Below are positions 7,927 to 15,113 of a stretch of DNA of 37,155 nucleotides, one piece after another. The notes under the pieces are model-generated. The model was not told the origin of the DNA and did not search any database. It saw only the letters and a program-made list of their open reading frames with translations. The stretch's first letter is position 1. Every line of letters begins with the position of its first letter. The DNA comes from Acidimicrobiales bacterium. Its GTDB lineage: Bacteria; Actinomycetota; Acidimicrobiia; Acidimicrobiales; SZUA-35. Both the position numbers and the translations under genes were made by a program. The stretch spans positions 198,460 through 235,614 of the forward strand of contig JAHDCV010000001.1 of the NCBI GenBank assembly GCA_020629695.1, given 5' to 3'.

Positions 7927-7950
7927 GTGAACGAGAATCTGCCGTGCTGA
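7927..7950 (+). CDS. Possible seven-residue leader peptide
   Basis: GTG opens a frame of seven codons (MNENLPC) closed by TGA at 7948, ten bases before the phosphatase ATG. With the TANNNT box at 7912 the transcript could begin at or near this GTG. Very short frames arise by chance, so this is only a candidate. Confidence 0.12.
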   Translation: MNENLPC

Positions 7951-7960
7951 CCCGAGTCCC

Positions 7961-8413
7961 ATGCTGATCCACCTGATCCGCCATGCCCACGCCGGCCAGC
8001 GCGGCCCCGGCGGGCGGGACATCTACCGCCCGCTGTCGGAGCAGGGTGTGGCCGAGGCGGATGCACTCGCCACGATGGTGGACGGCGACGCACCCGTGTT
8101 GTCGAGCCCGGCGACCCGTTGTGTGCAGACGGTCGAACCCCTCGCGGAGCGTCGCGGGGTCGAGGTCCGGGAGCATCACGATCTGTGGGAGGGCAGTCGC
8201 ATGGGCGACGTCATCGCCCTCATCCGGGCCGAAGCGACCGACGGGCTGGTGCTCTGCTCCCACGGCGACGTGATTCCCGAACTCATCGAGACCCTGGCGG
8301 CCGGAGGCACGAAGATCCGCGGCCGGTCCTGCGAGAAGGGCTCCATCTGGACCCTGACGATGGACGGTGACGAGATCACCGAGGCGAGCTACCAGGCTCC
8401 ACCCGACGTCTGA
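7961..8413 (+). CDS. SixA-like histidine phosphatase family protein
   Basis: 150 residues, close to the size of E. coli SixA. The family RHG-type motif is LIRHAHAG with the catalytic phospho-accepting His8; LSSPATRCVQTVEPLA and LCSHGDVIPELI supply the conserved second arginine and second histidine. SixA removes phosphate from histidines of phosphotransfer proteins in the cytoplasm. The start is the ATG at 7961, giving the motif at the very N terminus as usual for the family. It lies 56 bases downstream of a protein with a phosphohistidine swivel domain, a plausible target. It converges with the cytochrome c maturation operon, four bases apart. Confidence 0.88.
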   Translation: MLIHLIRHAHAGQRGPGGRDIYRPLSEQGVAEADALATMVDGDAPVLSSPATRCVQTVEPLAERRGVEVREHHDLWEGSRMGDVIALIRAEATDGLVLCSHGDVIPELIETLAAGGTKIRGRSCEKGSIWTLTMDGDEITEASYQAPPDV

Positions 8414-8417
8414 GACC

Positions 8418-9164
8418 TCAGCTCAACAGTCCACACGACGCCTGGGCGTCGACGCTGGCCACCAGGTCGAGCACGAAGGTCGGCGGATCCAGGTCGAGCA
8501 GTGTCTCGAGTTCGTCGCATGCCCGTGCGGCGTCTCCGCGGCGCGCCGCGATGATCGACCGGAAGGCGTAGGCATCGGGGAACGACGGGTCGGCGTCGAC
8601 CGAGCGGTCGAGCCGCACACTGGCCGCAGCCAGCAACTCGGTCGCCGCGGCGGTCTCCCCGGCATCCACCGCCGCGAACGCGGTGATCGCGACGAACCAC
8701 CCGCTGTAGCTCCAGGCCTCCGCGTTCCGGGGGTCCTCGGCGAGCACCCCGTCCAGGCATTCGATGGCATCGAGATAGGCCGCGCCTTGAGCCAGGCCGA
8801 TGCAGTCGCGGGTCTGGGTCCGGGCGGAGGCGTCGATCGAGCCGGTGATCTGGTCGTTCACGCCACGCTCACCGGTCGAACGAGCGAGCAGGAAGCCGGC
8901 GCCCAGCGCGAACACCGTCGCCAGTCCGAACCACAGCAGACGACGCGAACCGTCGGCGGTCGCGGTGCGACGAACTCGTGGGGTCGAACCGTCGAGTCGG
9001 CGGATGACCTCGGCCGCCCGCCGGGTGTAGTCGTCGTGCAGCGTTCGATGATCGTCGGGTGTGAGATCGCCGGCGGCGAGCTCGACATCGAGGTCGTCGA
9101 GCGACGTGAGCAGGAAGTCCCGCTCCGCCTCCAGAGCAGCCCGACCAGCGTCGACCGGATCCAT
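8418..9164 (-). CDS. CcmI-like TPR membrane protein of cytochrome c maturation
   Basis: 248 residues. The N terminus resembles the CcmI/CycH cytoplasmic region: LTSLDDLDVELAAGDLTPDD and a run of charged residues ending VIRRLDG. One transmembrane helix follows (about 74-93). The rest looks like two or three degenerate TPR helices that would face outside the cell: AYLDAIECLDGVLAEDP, SVRLDRSVDADPSFPDAYAF and ACDELETLLDLDPP. In System I, CcmI-type proteins hold apocytochrome for haem ligation. It is the last gene of the ccm operon and its first base is the last base of ccmH (TGATG). Similarity is weak, so the name rests partly on position. Confidence 0.72.
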   Translation of the reverse strand: MDPVDAGRAALEAERDFLLTSLDDLDVELAAGDLTPDDHRTLHDDYTRRAAEVIRRLDGSTPRVRRTATADGSRRLLWFGLATVFALGAGFLLARSTGERGVNDQITGSIDASARTQTRDCIGLAQGAAYLDAIECLDGVLAEDPRNAEAWSYSGWFVAITAFAAVDAGETAAATELLAAASVRLDRSVDADPSFPDAYAFRSIIAARRGDAARACDELETLLDLDPPTFVLDLVASVDAQASCGLLS

Positions 9165-9628
9165 CAGCGCTCCGTGCCGCGCCGGGCGGCCTCGACCAGA
9201 TCCCGGTCGGCCGAACTCACCGTGGTCGCCTCGACCCGACGTCCCACCACGAACGCCACCCCGACCGCACCGACGACGGCGACCACCACCGGCAAGACCC
9301 AGACGAGGGCGGCGAAGCCCTCACCGGGCGGGTTCAGCAACGACCCGGGCCACGCGGCGAGGATGTCGTCACGGATCTGATCGTCGGAAGCACCGGCCAC
9401 GACCTCGACCTCGATGAACGTGCGGATCGCTTCGGCGACCGAGGCGTTGGAGTCCGCGACCGACTGTCCATCGCAGACCGGGCAGGCGTAGGAGTCGTGG
9501 AGACGCTGGATCCGCTGATCTTCGGTCTCGACGCCGCGATCGACGACCGAGACGGCGAGCAGACCGACGACGGCGACGAACACGCCGGTCCATCGCACGA
9601 GGCGGCTCGTCATCGACCCGCCGCTCAT
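9164..9628 (-). CDS. ccmH: Cytochrome c maturation protein CcmH
   Basis: 154 residues. An N-terminal anchor helix (about 12-26) is followed by the CcmH core ACPVCDGQSVADSNA, with the redox CxxC at Cys49 and Cys52, and a second C-terminal transmembrane helix after PPGEGFAALVWVLP. CcmH reduces the apocytochrome haem-binding cysteines, working with CcmG outside the membrane. The start at 9628 overlaps the CcmG stop as ATGA; an internal ATG at 9613 is an alternative five codons later. Downstream it touches the CcmI-like gene. This is the short single-domain form; the TPR part is separate here. Confidence 0.9.
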   Translation of the reverse strand: MSGGSMTSRLVRWTGVFVAVVGLLAVSVVDRGVETEDQRIQRLHDSYACPVCDGQSVADSNASVAEAIRTFIEVEVVAGASDDQIRDDILAAWPGSLLNPPGEGFAALVWVLPVVVAVVGAVGVAFVVGRRVEATTVSSADRDLVEAARRGTER

Positions 9629-10212
9629 GGGACCGGGATCACGCTGCGCAGCTGCGCTTCGGTGACCGAACCCCGGAAGTGGGCCACGACCGTGCCGTCG
9701 GGACGCACGACGAAGGTCTCGGGCAACTGCGCCACGGCGAAGTCGATCGACGCACGCCCGTCGGGAACCACGTGCCAGTTCCCGCCTTCCTCGGCGAAGA
9801 ACGCGGCGGCCCGCTCCCCCGGTTCGTTCACGACGAGCGACAGCATCTGGACGTCGCTCGAGTCGGCCCAGCGTTCGAAGCTGACGAGCTCGGGATGCTC
9901 CACCAGGCAACCGGGGCACCACGTGCCGAAGAAGTTCACGACGAGCCACTGACCACGCGTCTGCTGGATGTCGAACCGGGCGCCGGTGATCACGTCCTGT
10001 CCGGTCACCTCCGGGACACGCTGGCCGAGCAGCGCCGACCCGCTGTCCCCGGCCGAGTCCTCCCGGGAGGACACGGCGATACCCAACACGATCACGAGAC
10101 CGAGCAACACGGCGCCGACGGCCAGCGCCGCCTTGCGCGCGCTCCCGCCACAACCGGGGGCGACGGCCAGATCGTCATGTGGCGATCCGGGCGGGGTCTC
10201 CGGGCCGGTCAT
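9625..10212 (-). CDS. ccmG: Thiol:disulfide oxidoreductase, CcmG/TlpA type
   Basis: 195 residues. An N-terminal helix (about 27-50) anchors a thioredoxin-like domain with NFFGTWCPGCLVEHPEL; the active-site cysteines are Cys99 and Cys102. The cis-proline loop is LPETFVVRPDG. CcmG passes electrons to CcmH or the apocytochrome. The CPGC sequence is unusual: thioredoxin has CGPC and CcmG/TlpA usually WCxxC with proline at the third or fourth position, so the redox potential may differ. Start at 10212 overlaps the CcmF stop as ATGA. Confidence 0.9.
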   Translation of the reverse strand: MTGPETPPGSPHDDLAVAPGCGGSARKAALAVGAVLLGLVIVLGIAVSSREDSAGDSGSALLGQRVPEVTGQDVITGARFDIQQTRGQWLVVNFFGTWCPGCLVEHPELVSFERWADSSDVQMLSLVVNEPGERAAAFFAEEGGNWHVVPDGRASIDFAVAQLPETFVVRPDGTVVAHFRGSVTEAQLRSVIPVP

Positions 10213-12170
10213 GCCGGTGTCGCCTGTTCGGCGAGTTCGGACGACACGACCGACACCGGCTCGGTCCCCCGCCGACGACGGCCGGGGAAGACCGCGAGCA
10301 CCGTGCCGGCGAACATGAGCATGCCGCCGGTCCAGATCCAGGTCACCATCGGCCGGATGACGACCCGGAGCCGAACGGGCTGACCGGGTTCCTGCACCGC
10401 ATCGGTCACGAGGAACAGATCCTCGGAGAAGCCGGGTCGAACCGAGGGTGTCGGCACGACGACCCCCTGCTCGCGGTAGAGCGTGGTCGCCGGCTGATAG
10501 ACGTCTTCGCCGTCGATCTGGATGTCGGCCCAGATCCGGATCCGACGGCTGTTCTGATCGCCGTCGCCGCCGAGATAGGTGAAGGTGTGTCCGTTGACGG
10601 TGGCGGTCTCGCCGACCTCGAGGCTCACGGTGCGATCGACCTTGTAGGCGTCGGCCGCGACGAGTCCGACGGCGACGAGCACGACGCCGATGTGCACGAT
10701 CATCCCGCCGTTGGTGCGACCGACGAAGCCCCGCCAACCGTGACGACGGGTGGCGAGCACGACCTGGCGGAGTGCCGAGCCGCCGGCGAACCCGCCGAGG
10801 CCGAACGCGAGCACCGGCGCCCAGCCGCGACCGCCGTACACCAGGGCCACCACCATCGCGACCACCCCGAGCACGGCCGGCCAGAACAACCGATCGGACA
10901 GCACCTCACCCGAGGCCTTGCGCCACGGCAGGATCGGCGCGGCGGCCATGAGGAACAACATCAGCAGCCCGAGCGGTTTGGCCATCGAGTCGAAGTACGG
11001 CGAGCCGATCGTGAGCCGCGACCCGTCCCACAACTCGGCCAACAGAGGGAACACCGTGCCGAGCAGCACGACGAAGGCCATGGCCCCGAACAGCAGGTTG
11101 TTCGCCAGGAACGAGGCCTCACGCGACAGCGGCGAATCGATCGACCCCGGTGAGCGGAGCTGATCGCCACGCCAGGCGATCAGGCCGATCGAGCCGAAGG
11201 TGACCACACCGAACAATCCGAGGAACCACGCCCCGATCGGACCGTCGGAGAACGCGTGGACCGAGTCGATCACGCCGGAGCGGGTGATGAAGGTGCCGAG
11301 CACGGTGAGGCAGAACGTCGAACAGACGAGGGCCAGGTTCCACACCCGCAACATGCCCCGACGCTCCTGGACCATCACGGAGTGCAGATAGGCCGTGCCG
11401 GTGAGCCAGGGCAGCAGCGACGCGTTCTCGACCGGATCCCAGGCCCAGTAGCCGCCCCAGCCGAGCACCTCGTAGCTCCACCACGCACCGAGCAGGATGC
11501 CACCCGTGAGGAAGCCGTAGGCGACCACGGTCCAGCGGCGGGTCTCGATCAACCAGCCCTCACCGAGTCGGCCGGTGATCAGCGCCGCCGTGGCGAACGC
11601 GAACGGCACGGTGAACCCGACGTAGCCGAGGTAGAGCATCGGCGGATGGAAGGCCACGAGCACGTGGTTCTGGAGCAGCGGATTCGGACCGCGGGGTTCG
11701 AACCCGACCGGGATGTCGACGGCGGTGAACGGGTTCGCCGGGCCGGCGACGAGGGCGTAGAAGAACGCCGACACACCGAGCATCACGACGAGCGCCCAAC
11801 CGAACAGGGCGTCGTCGTGACGGTCACGGAACTTCACGAGCATCGCGGCGGTGAACCCGCCCAGCACGAGGATCCAGAGCAGGAGCGAGCCCTCGAGGGA
11901 GGACCACAGCGCAGCGATGTTGTAGAGGGTCGGTGTGTTCGGGCTGCCGACCTGTTGCACGTAGTCGACGGTGAAGTCCCGCACGGCGAGCGCCCGCAGC
12001 ATGACCACACACATCACGACGCCGGTGGCCGACACGATCCAGGCCCACGTCCGCACGGTGCGCAACAGGTGCAGTCGAGACGTCGTGAGTGCGTACGCGC
12101 CACCGAGCACCCCGAGCACGGACCCCGAGAGCCCGACGACCGCGGCGGCGAGGCCGATCACGGAATACAT
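10209..12170 (-). CDS. ccmF: Haem lyase subunit CcmF
   Basis: 653 residues with about fifteen transmembrane segments, the usual size of CcmF. The tryptophan-rich haem-handling motif WGGYWAWDPVENASLLPWL is at about residues 237-255. Conserved histidine regions flank it: VLVAFHPPMLYLGYVGF before and GTAYLHSVMVQE just after. A soluble domain lies near the C terminus (about 530-615). CcmF ligates haem from CcmE to the CxxCH motif of apocytochrome c outside the membrane. The ATG at 12170 lies one base after the end of ccmE. Downstream it overlaps ccmG by four bases. All expected features are present. Confidence 0.96.
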   Translation of the reverse strand: MYSVIGLAAAVVGLSGSVLGVLGGAYALTTSRLHLLRTVRTWAWIVSATGVVMCVVMLRALAVRDFTVDYVQQVGSPNTPTLYNIAALWSSLEGSLLLWILVLGGFTAAMLVKFRDRHDDALFGWALVVMLGVSAFFYALVAGPANPFTAVDIPVGFEPRGPNPLLQNHVLVAFHPPMLYLGYVGFTVPFAFATAALITGRLGEGWLIETRRWTVVAYGFLTGGILLGAWWSYEVLGWGGYWAWDPVENASLLPWLTGTAYLHSVMVQERRGMLRVWNLALVCSTFCLTVLGTFITRSGVIDSVHAFSDGPIGAWFLGLFGVVTFGSIGLIAWRGDQLRSPGSIDSPLSREASFLANNLLFGAMAFVVLLGTVFPLLAELWDGSRLTIGSPYFDSMAKPLGLLMLFLMAAAPILPWRKASGEVLSDRLFWPAVLGVVAMVVALVYGGRGWAPVLAFGLGGFAGGSALRQVVLATRRHGWRGFVGRTNGGMIVHIGVVLVAVGLVAADAYKVDRTVSLEVGETATVNGHTFTYLGGDGDQNSRRIRIWADIQIDGEDVYQPATTLYREQGVVVPTPSVRPGFSEDLFLVTDAVQEPGQPVRLRVVIRPMVTWIWTGGMLMFAGTVLAVFPGRRRRGTEPVSVVSSELAEQATPA

Positions 12171-12171
12171 G

Positions 12172-12687
12172 TCAGCCGTCGGCGCCGTCGTAGGCGTCGT
12201 CCAGACGGTCCTGGTTCTCGGCTTCGTAGGTCTCGCTGTGCTTCACGAGGATCTGCTCGGACAGGAAGTGGCCGTCGGTCTCCCACCGTCCCTGGACGAC
12301 GACGGGGATGCCGACTTCGAACAGGTCGGACGGTTCGTCGCCCACGTGCACGATGTCGGCCTGCTCGCCGTCGAACCCGATCGTGAACAGCAACGCACCG
12401 TCGTCCCGCACCTCGGTCTCGGTCACCACCGAGCCCTGCATCCGGAACGTGTCGTCGCCCAGTTCCGCCTGCCGTTCGAGGGCTTCATCGACGTTGTAGA
12501 AGAACACCGTCGCCTGGGTCAGGGCGATCCCGAGCACGGCCACGATCGCAACGCCGACCAGACCGAGCAGGGCGTAGGCACCCCACGAGCGGCGTCGTGT
12601 CGGCGGCGTCGTGTCGGTCGCGTCGGTGCGCGGACGGAGATCGAGTTCGTCACCCGACGTCGCGCCCTCGTCGTGGTGATCAGTCAC
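12172..12687 (-). CDS. ccmE: Haem chaperone CcmE
   Basis: 171 residues. A cytoplasmic N terminus rich in acidic and threonine residues is followed by one transmembrane helix (about 37-58) and an OB-fold domain with FRMQGSVVTETEV and VQGRWETDGHF. The haem-attachment site reads VKHSETYEAEN: His150 is the predicted covalent haem ligand and Tyr154 the conserved axial-ligand tyrosine of the HxxxY form. The start is GTG at 12687, overlapping the CcmD stop by eight bases. CcmE carries haem from CcmC to CcmF. The acidic tail of about 15 residues after the site is short. Confidence 0.94.
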   Translation of the reverse strand: MTDHHDEGATSGDELDLRPRTDATDTTPPTRRRSWGAYALLGLVGVAIVAVLGIALTQATVFFYNVDEALERQAELGDDTFRMQGSVVTETEVRDDGALLFTIGFDGEQADIVHVGDEPSDLFEVGIPVVVQGRWETDGHFLSEQILVKHSETYEAENQDRLDDAYDGADG

Positions 12688-12817
12688 GGAGGAACCGCCG
12701 CCGGTCGGCCGGCACCTGCCGGGAGAGGGCTCGACCGCGACGCAGGGTCCAACCGACGTAGGCCGCCAGGACGATCGCGGAGATGCCGTAGCCGGCGACG
12801 ACGTACTCGACGAACAT
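12680..12817 (-). CDS. ccmD: Small membrane protein CcmD
   Basis: 45 residues: FVEYVVAGYGISAIVLAAYV forms one transmembrane helix, followed by a basic cytoplasmic tail (LRRGRALSRQ). This size, layout and position between ccmC and ccmE identify CcmD, which helps release haem-loaded CcmE from the CcmAB-CcmC complex. ATG at 12817 shares one base with the CcmC stop (TGATG), and GGAGGTGG lies four bases upstream. Confidence 0.85.
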   Translation of the reverse strand: MFVEYVVAGYGISAIVLAAYVGWTLRRGRALSRQVPADRRRFLRD

Positions 12818-13572
12818 CAGACCACCTCCGTCGCGGTGCGCTCGCCACGACGCTCGAGGATCGCCGACTCGAGGCCGGATCGATCCAACTCGTACTCGAG
12901 CCATCCCACCCGGAACCGGTGGATGATCAACCAGGTCGTGAACAGGGCCATGGCGATCGCACCCAGCGCGAAGGAGGTCAGCTGGGACCCGTCCATCTCG
13001 GTGTCGGTCAGGCTCAGCGTCGCCTCCTGATGGAGGCTGTTCCAGATCTGCACCGAGTACCGGGTGATCGGCACGTTGATGAAGGCGACGATCCCGAACA
13101 CGGCGGCACGGCGGGCACGCACCTCGGCGTCCAGATCCAAGCGTCGCACCACGAGGTAGCCCAGGTACACGAGGAACAGCAGGGTGGTGGCCGTGATCCG
13201 GGGATCCCACACCCAGTAGGTCCCCCAGGTCGGCCGCCCCCACAGCGCGCCGGTCACGAGCACCAAGCCCGCGAGCACGAGCCCGACCTCGGCGCCGGCC
13301 CCGGCCATCTGATCCCAGAACGCGGAGTTCTTGCGCAGCACGAGAATGCTGCCGACCAGCGTGACGGTGAAGCCGAGATAGGCCGACAGGGCGAGCGGGA
13401 CGTGGAGATAGAACAACCGGACCGACTCCGACTGGACCACGTCGGCCGGGGAGAGCACGAGCCCGTAGGTCAACCACACCACCCAGCTGACGGCCGTGGC
13501 CGCACCGAGCACGCGCGTCAGTCGGGATCCGGTGTGTTCCGGCGCACTCGGCGGCACGGCGATCGACGTCAT
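12817..13572 (-). CDS. ccmC: Haem exporter/transferase CcmC
   Basis: 251 residues, six transmembrane helices. The tryptophan-rich motif WGTYWVWDPRITATTLLFL begins near residue 115. The conserved histidines lie in FYLHVPLAL before it and WNSLHQEAT after it. CcmC presents haem to CcmE outside the membrane. ATG at 13572 overlaps the CcmB stop (ATGA); an in-frame extension further upstream lies inside ccmB and is arginine-rich, so I rejected it. Downstream it overlaps ccmD by one base. Confidence 0.95.
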   Translation of the reverse strand: MTSIAVPPSAPEHTGSRLTRVLGAATAVSWVVWLTYGLVLSPADVVQSESVRLFYLHVPLALSAYLGFTVTLVGSILVLRKNSAFWDQMAGAGAEVGLVLAGLVLVTGALWGRPTWGTYWVWDPRITATTLLFLVYLGYLVVRRLDLDAEVRARRAAVFGIVAFINVPITRYSVQIWNSLHQEATLSLTDTEMDGSQLTSFALGAIAMALFTTWLIIHRFRVGWLEYELDRSGLESAILERRGERTATEVV

Positions 13573-14270
13573 ACATCCTCCAGCAGGGCGCCGGCGCCCA
13601 CGATGCCGGCCACGGAATAAAGCAGTGCGAAAGCGACGAGTGCCCAGGTCCACGCTATGCCGCCGGAGCCGGCTCCGTAGAGCGCATCTCCGGCCGCTGC
13701 CGTGGCGCCGATCAGCACCGGTGCCATCGCCGGGAGGACGAGGAGCGGCCCGAGTGTGTCCCGGCCCCGCTGTCCCGCCACCACGGCGAGGAAAAGGGTA
13801 CCCGCCCCGGCGAGTGCGACCGTGGTCGAGACCATCACCACCACGAGGTGCAGCGGATCACCGATGGTCACGTCGAACATCAGCACCGCACCGGCACCGA
13901 CGACCAGCTCCAACACGACCAGCTCGGCGGCCACGACGACGGCTTTGCCTCCGAGGATCGCCGCCGGGTGCACACCGGCCACGAGCAGGGCGTCGAGGCT
14001 CCCATCGTCGGACTCCACGGCGAACGCCCGACCGACGACGAGCAGGAGCGCGAGCAACACCGTGATCCAGAACAGGCCCGGCGCCACCTCGGCGAGCACC
14101 GAGCGGTCACCACCCCGGACCTGGAGGGCGGGGTCGACACCGAACCCGAACAGCAGCAGCATCACGATGCCGAACGGGAGGATCTGGGTCGTGATGACCC
14201 CGGTCGCCCGCTCGATCCGCAGATCCTTCGCCACGATGCGCGCGGCATCACCAGCGACCGCAGCGATCAC
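13569..14270 (-). CDS. ccmB: ABC transporter permease CcmB
   Basis: 233 residues, six hydrophobic segments, typical CcmB length. Near the N terminus is KDLRIERATGVITTQILPF, and family-like FAVESDDGSLDALLVAG and GQRGRDTLGPLLVLP occur at about 85 and 170. With CcmA it forms the ABC module that powers release of haem-loaded CcmE. GTG at 14270 overlaps the CcmA stop (GTGA). Confidence 0.93.
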   Translation of the reverse strand: MIAAVAGDAARIVAKDLRIERATGVITTQILPFGIVMLLLFGFGVDPALQVRGGDRSVLAEVAPGLFWITVLLALLLVVGRAFAVESDDGSLDALLVAGVHPAAILGGKAVVVAAELVVLELVVGAGAVLMFDVTIGDPLHLVVVMVSTTVALAGAGTLFLAVVAGQRGRDTLGPLLVLPAMAPVLIGATAAAGDALYGAGSGGIAWTWALVAFALLYSVAGIVGAGALLEDV

Positions 14271-14953
14271 GACGCACCCGCTTCGGTCACCGTGCCGCCG
14301 ATCACGTCGAGCGTCCGATCGGCGACGGCGGGCATGTGATCCGCGTCGTGGGAGGCGACCACCACCGTGGCACCGGCACCCGAGGCGTCGGCGATGAGGC
14401 GGTCGACCATCGCCCGACCCTCGGCGTCGAGGCCGGCGTGGGGTTCGTCGAGCAGCCAGAGTCGCGGTCGACGGGCGACGAGCACGGCGAGGCTCGTCCG
14501 ACGCCGTTGCCCGGCCGACAGGGAGCCGACCGGGACGTCACCGAGGCGACCGTCGAGGCCGAACCGTCGCGCCGCGGCCTCGACGTCGACCGGGTCGGCC
14601 CGGTGGAGCCCGGCCCAGAACTCGAGGTTCTGTCCGACGGTGAGATCCTCGTAGAGGAAGGTGGCGTGACCGAGCAGCCCGACCTGACCACGCAACCATC
14701 GGCGGTCACCGAGGACCGACAGATCGGCGCCCAGCACCTCGGCCCGGCCGCGACGCATCGCCCCCAGCCCGGCCAGCAGCCTCAGCAAGGTGGTCTTCCC
14801 CGCACCGTTCGGGCCCCGGAGCCAGGCGACCTCGTTCGCGTGCAGGTCGAGATCCGCACCGGCGAGAGCCGGAAAACCGCCGAGCACACACACCACGTCA
14901 CGAAGCCGGGCTACCGGCGCGGCTCCCGAGTTCTCGGGTGGTTCAACAGTCAC
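14267..14953 (-). CDS. ccmA: ABC transporter ATPase CcmA
   Basis: 228 residues. Walker A is RGPNGAGKTT (about 44-52), the ABC signature SLSAGQRRR (about 143) and Walker B LWLLDEPHAGLD (about 165), followed by the switch histidine in VVASHDADH. It hydrolyses ATP for the CcmAB module. I chose GTG at 14953, nine bases after a TACCGT box; a longer frame to 15052 adds a basic stretch with no family match. First gene of the nine-gene ccm operon. Confidence 0.93.
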   Translation of the reverse strand: MTVEPPENSGAAPVARLRDVVCVLGGFPALAGADLDLHANEVAWLRGPNGAGKTTLLRLLAGLGAMRRGRAEVLGADLSVLGDRRWLRGQVGLLGHATFLYEDLTVGQNLEFWAGLHRADPVDVEAAARRFGLDGRLGDVPVGSLSAGQRRRTSLAVLVARRPRLWLLDEPHAGLDAEGRAMVDRLIADASGAGATVVVASHDADHMPAVADRTLDVIGGTVTEAGAS

Positions 14954-14962
14954 GGTGGCAAG

Positions 14963-14968
14963 ACGGTA
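14963..14968 (-). promoter_or_regulatory. Possible -10 box of the ccm operon
   Basis: TACCGT fits TANNNT and lies nine bases before the ccmA GTG, so the transcript would start at or within a few bases of the start codon. It faces the sortase promoter on the other strand. Confidence 0.35.
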
Positions 14969-15097
14969 GCGGCCGGCCGATCGTGGGCGCCGCGTCGCCC
15001 GCGTGCGCCCGCGACCGCTCGGAATCGGGGATGACGCTGCCCGGTTACTCAAGGGCGGTCCCGGGTCGTCCGACCTCTACACCGAACCGCTCTCTCC

Positions 15098-15103
15098 TAG
15101 GCT
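15098..15103 (+). promoter_or_regulatory. Possible -10 box of the class E sortase gene
   Basis: TAGGCT fits TANNNT and ends ten bases before the ATG at 15114. No Shine-Dalgarno is visible between them, which fits a leaderless or nearly leaderless message. Confidence 0.35.
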
Positions 15104-15113
15104 CTGGTCCCGC

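Noticed and set aside
9164-10153. Longer frame for CcmH into ccmG
   Set aside because: The upstream portion is a shadow of ccmG in another frame; the ATGA overlap at 9628 and CcmH anchor helix define the start.
11256-12386. 376-codon open frame on the plus strand
   Set aside because: Antisense to ccmF and ccmE, which have clear motifs; composition (EHRGG, RRRRR runs) is typical of a shadow frame.
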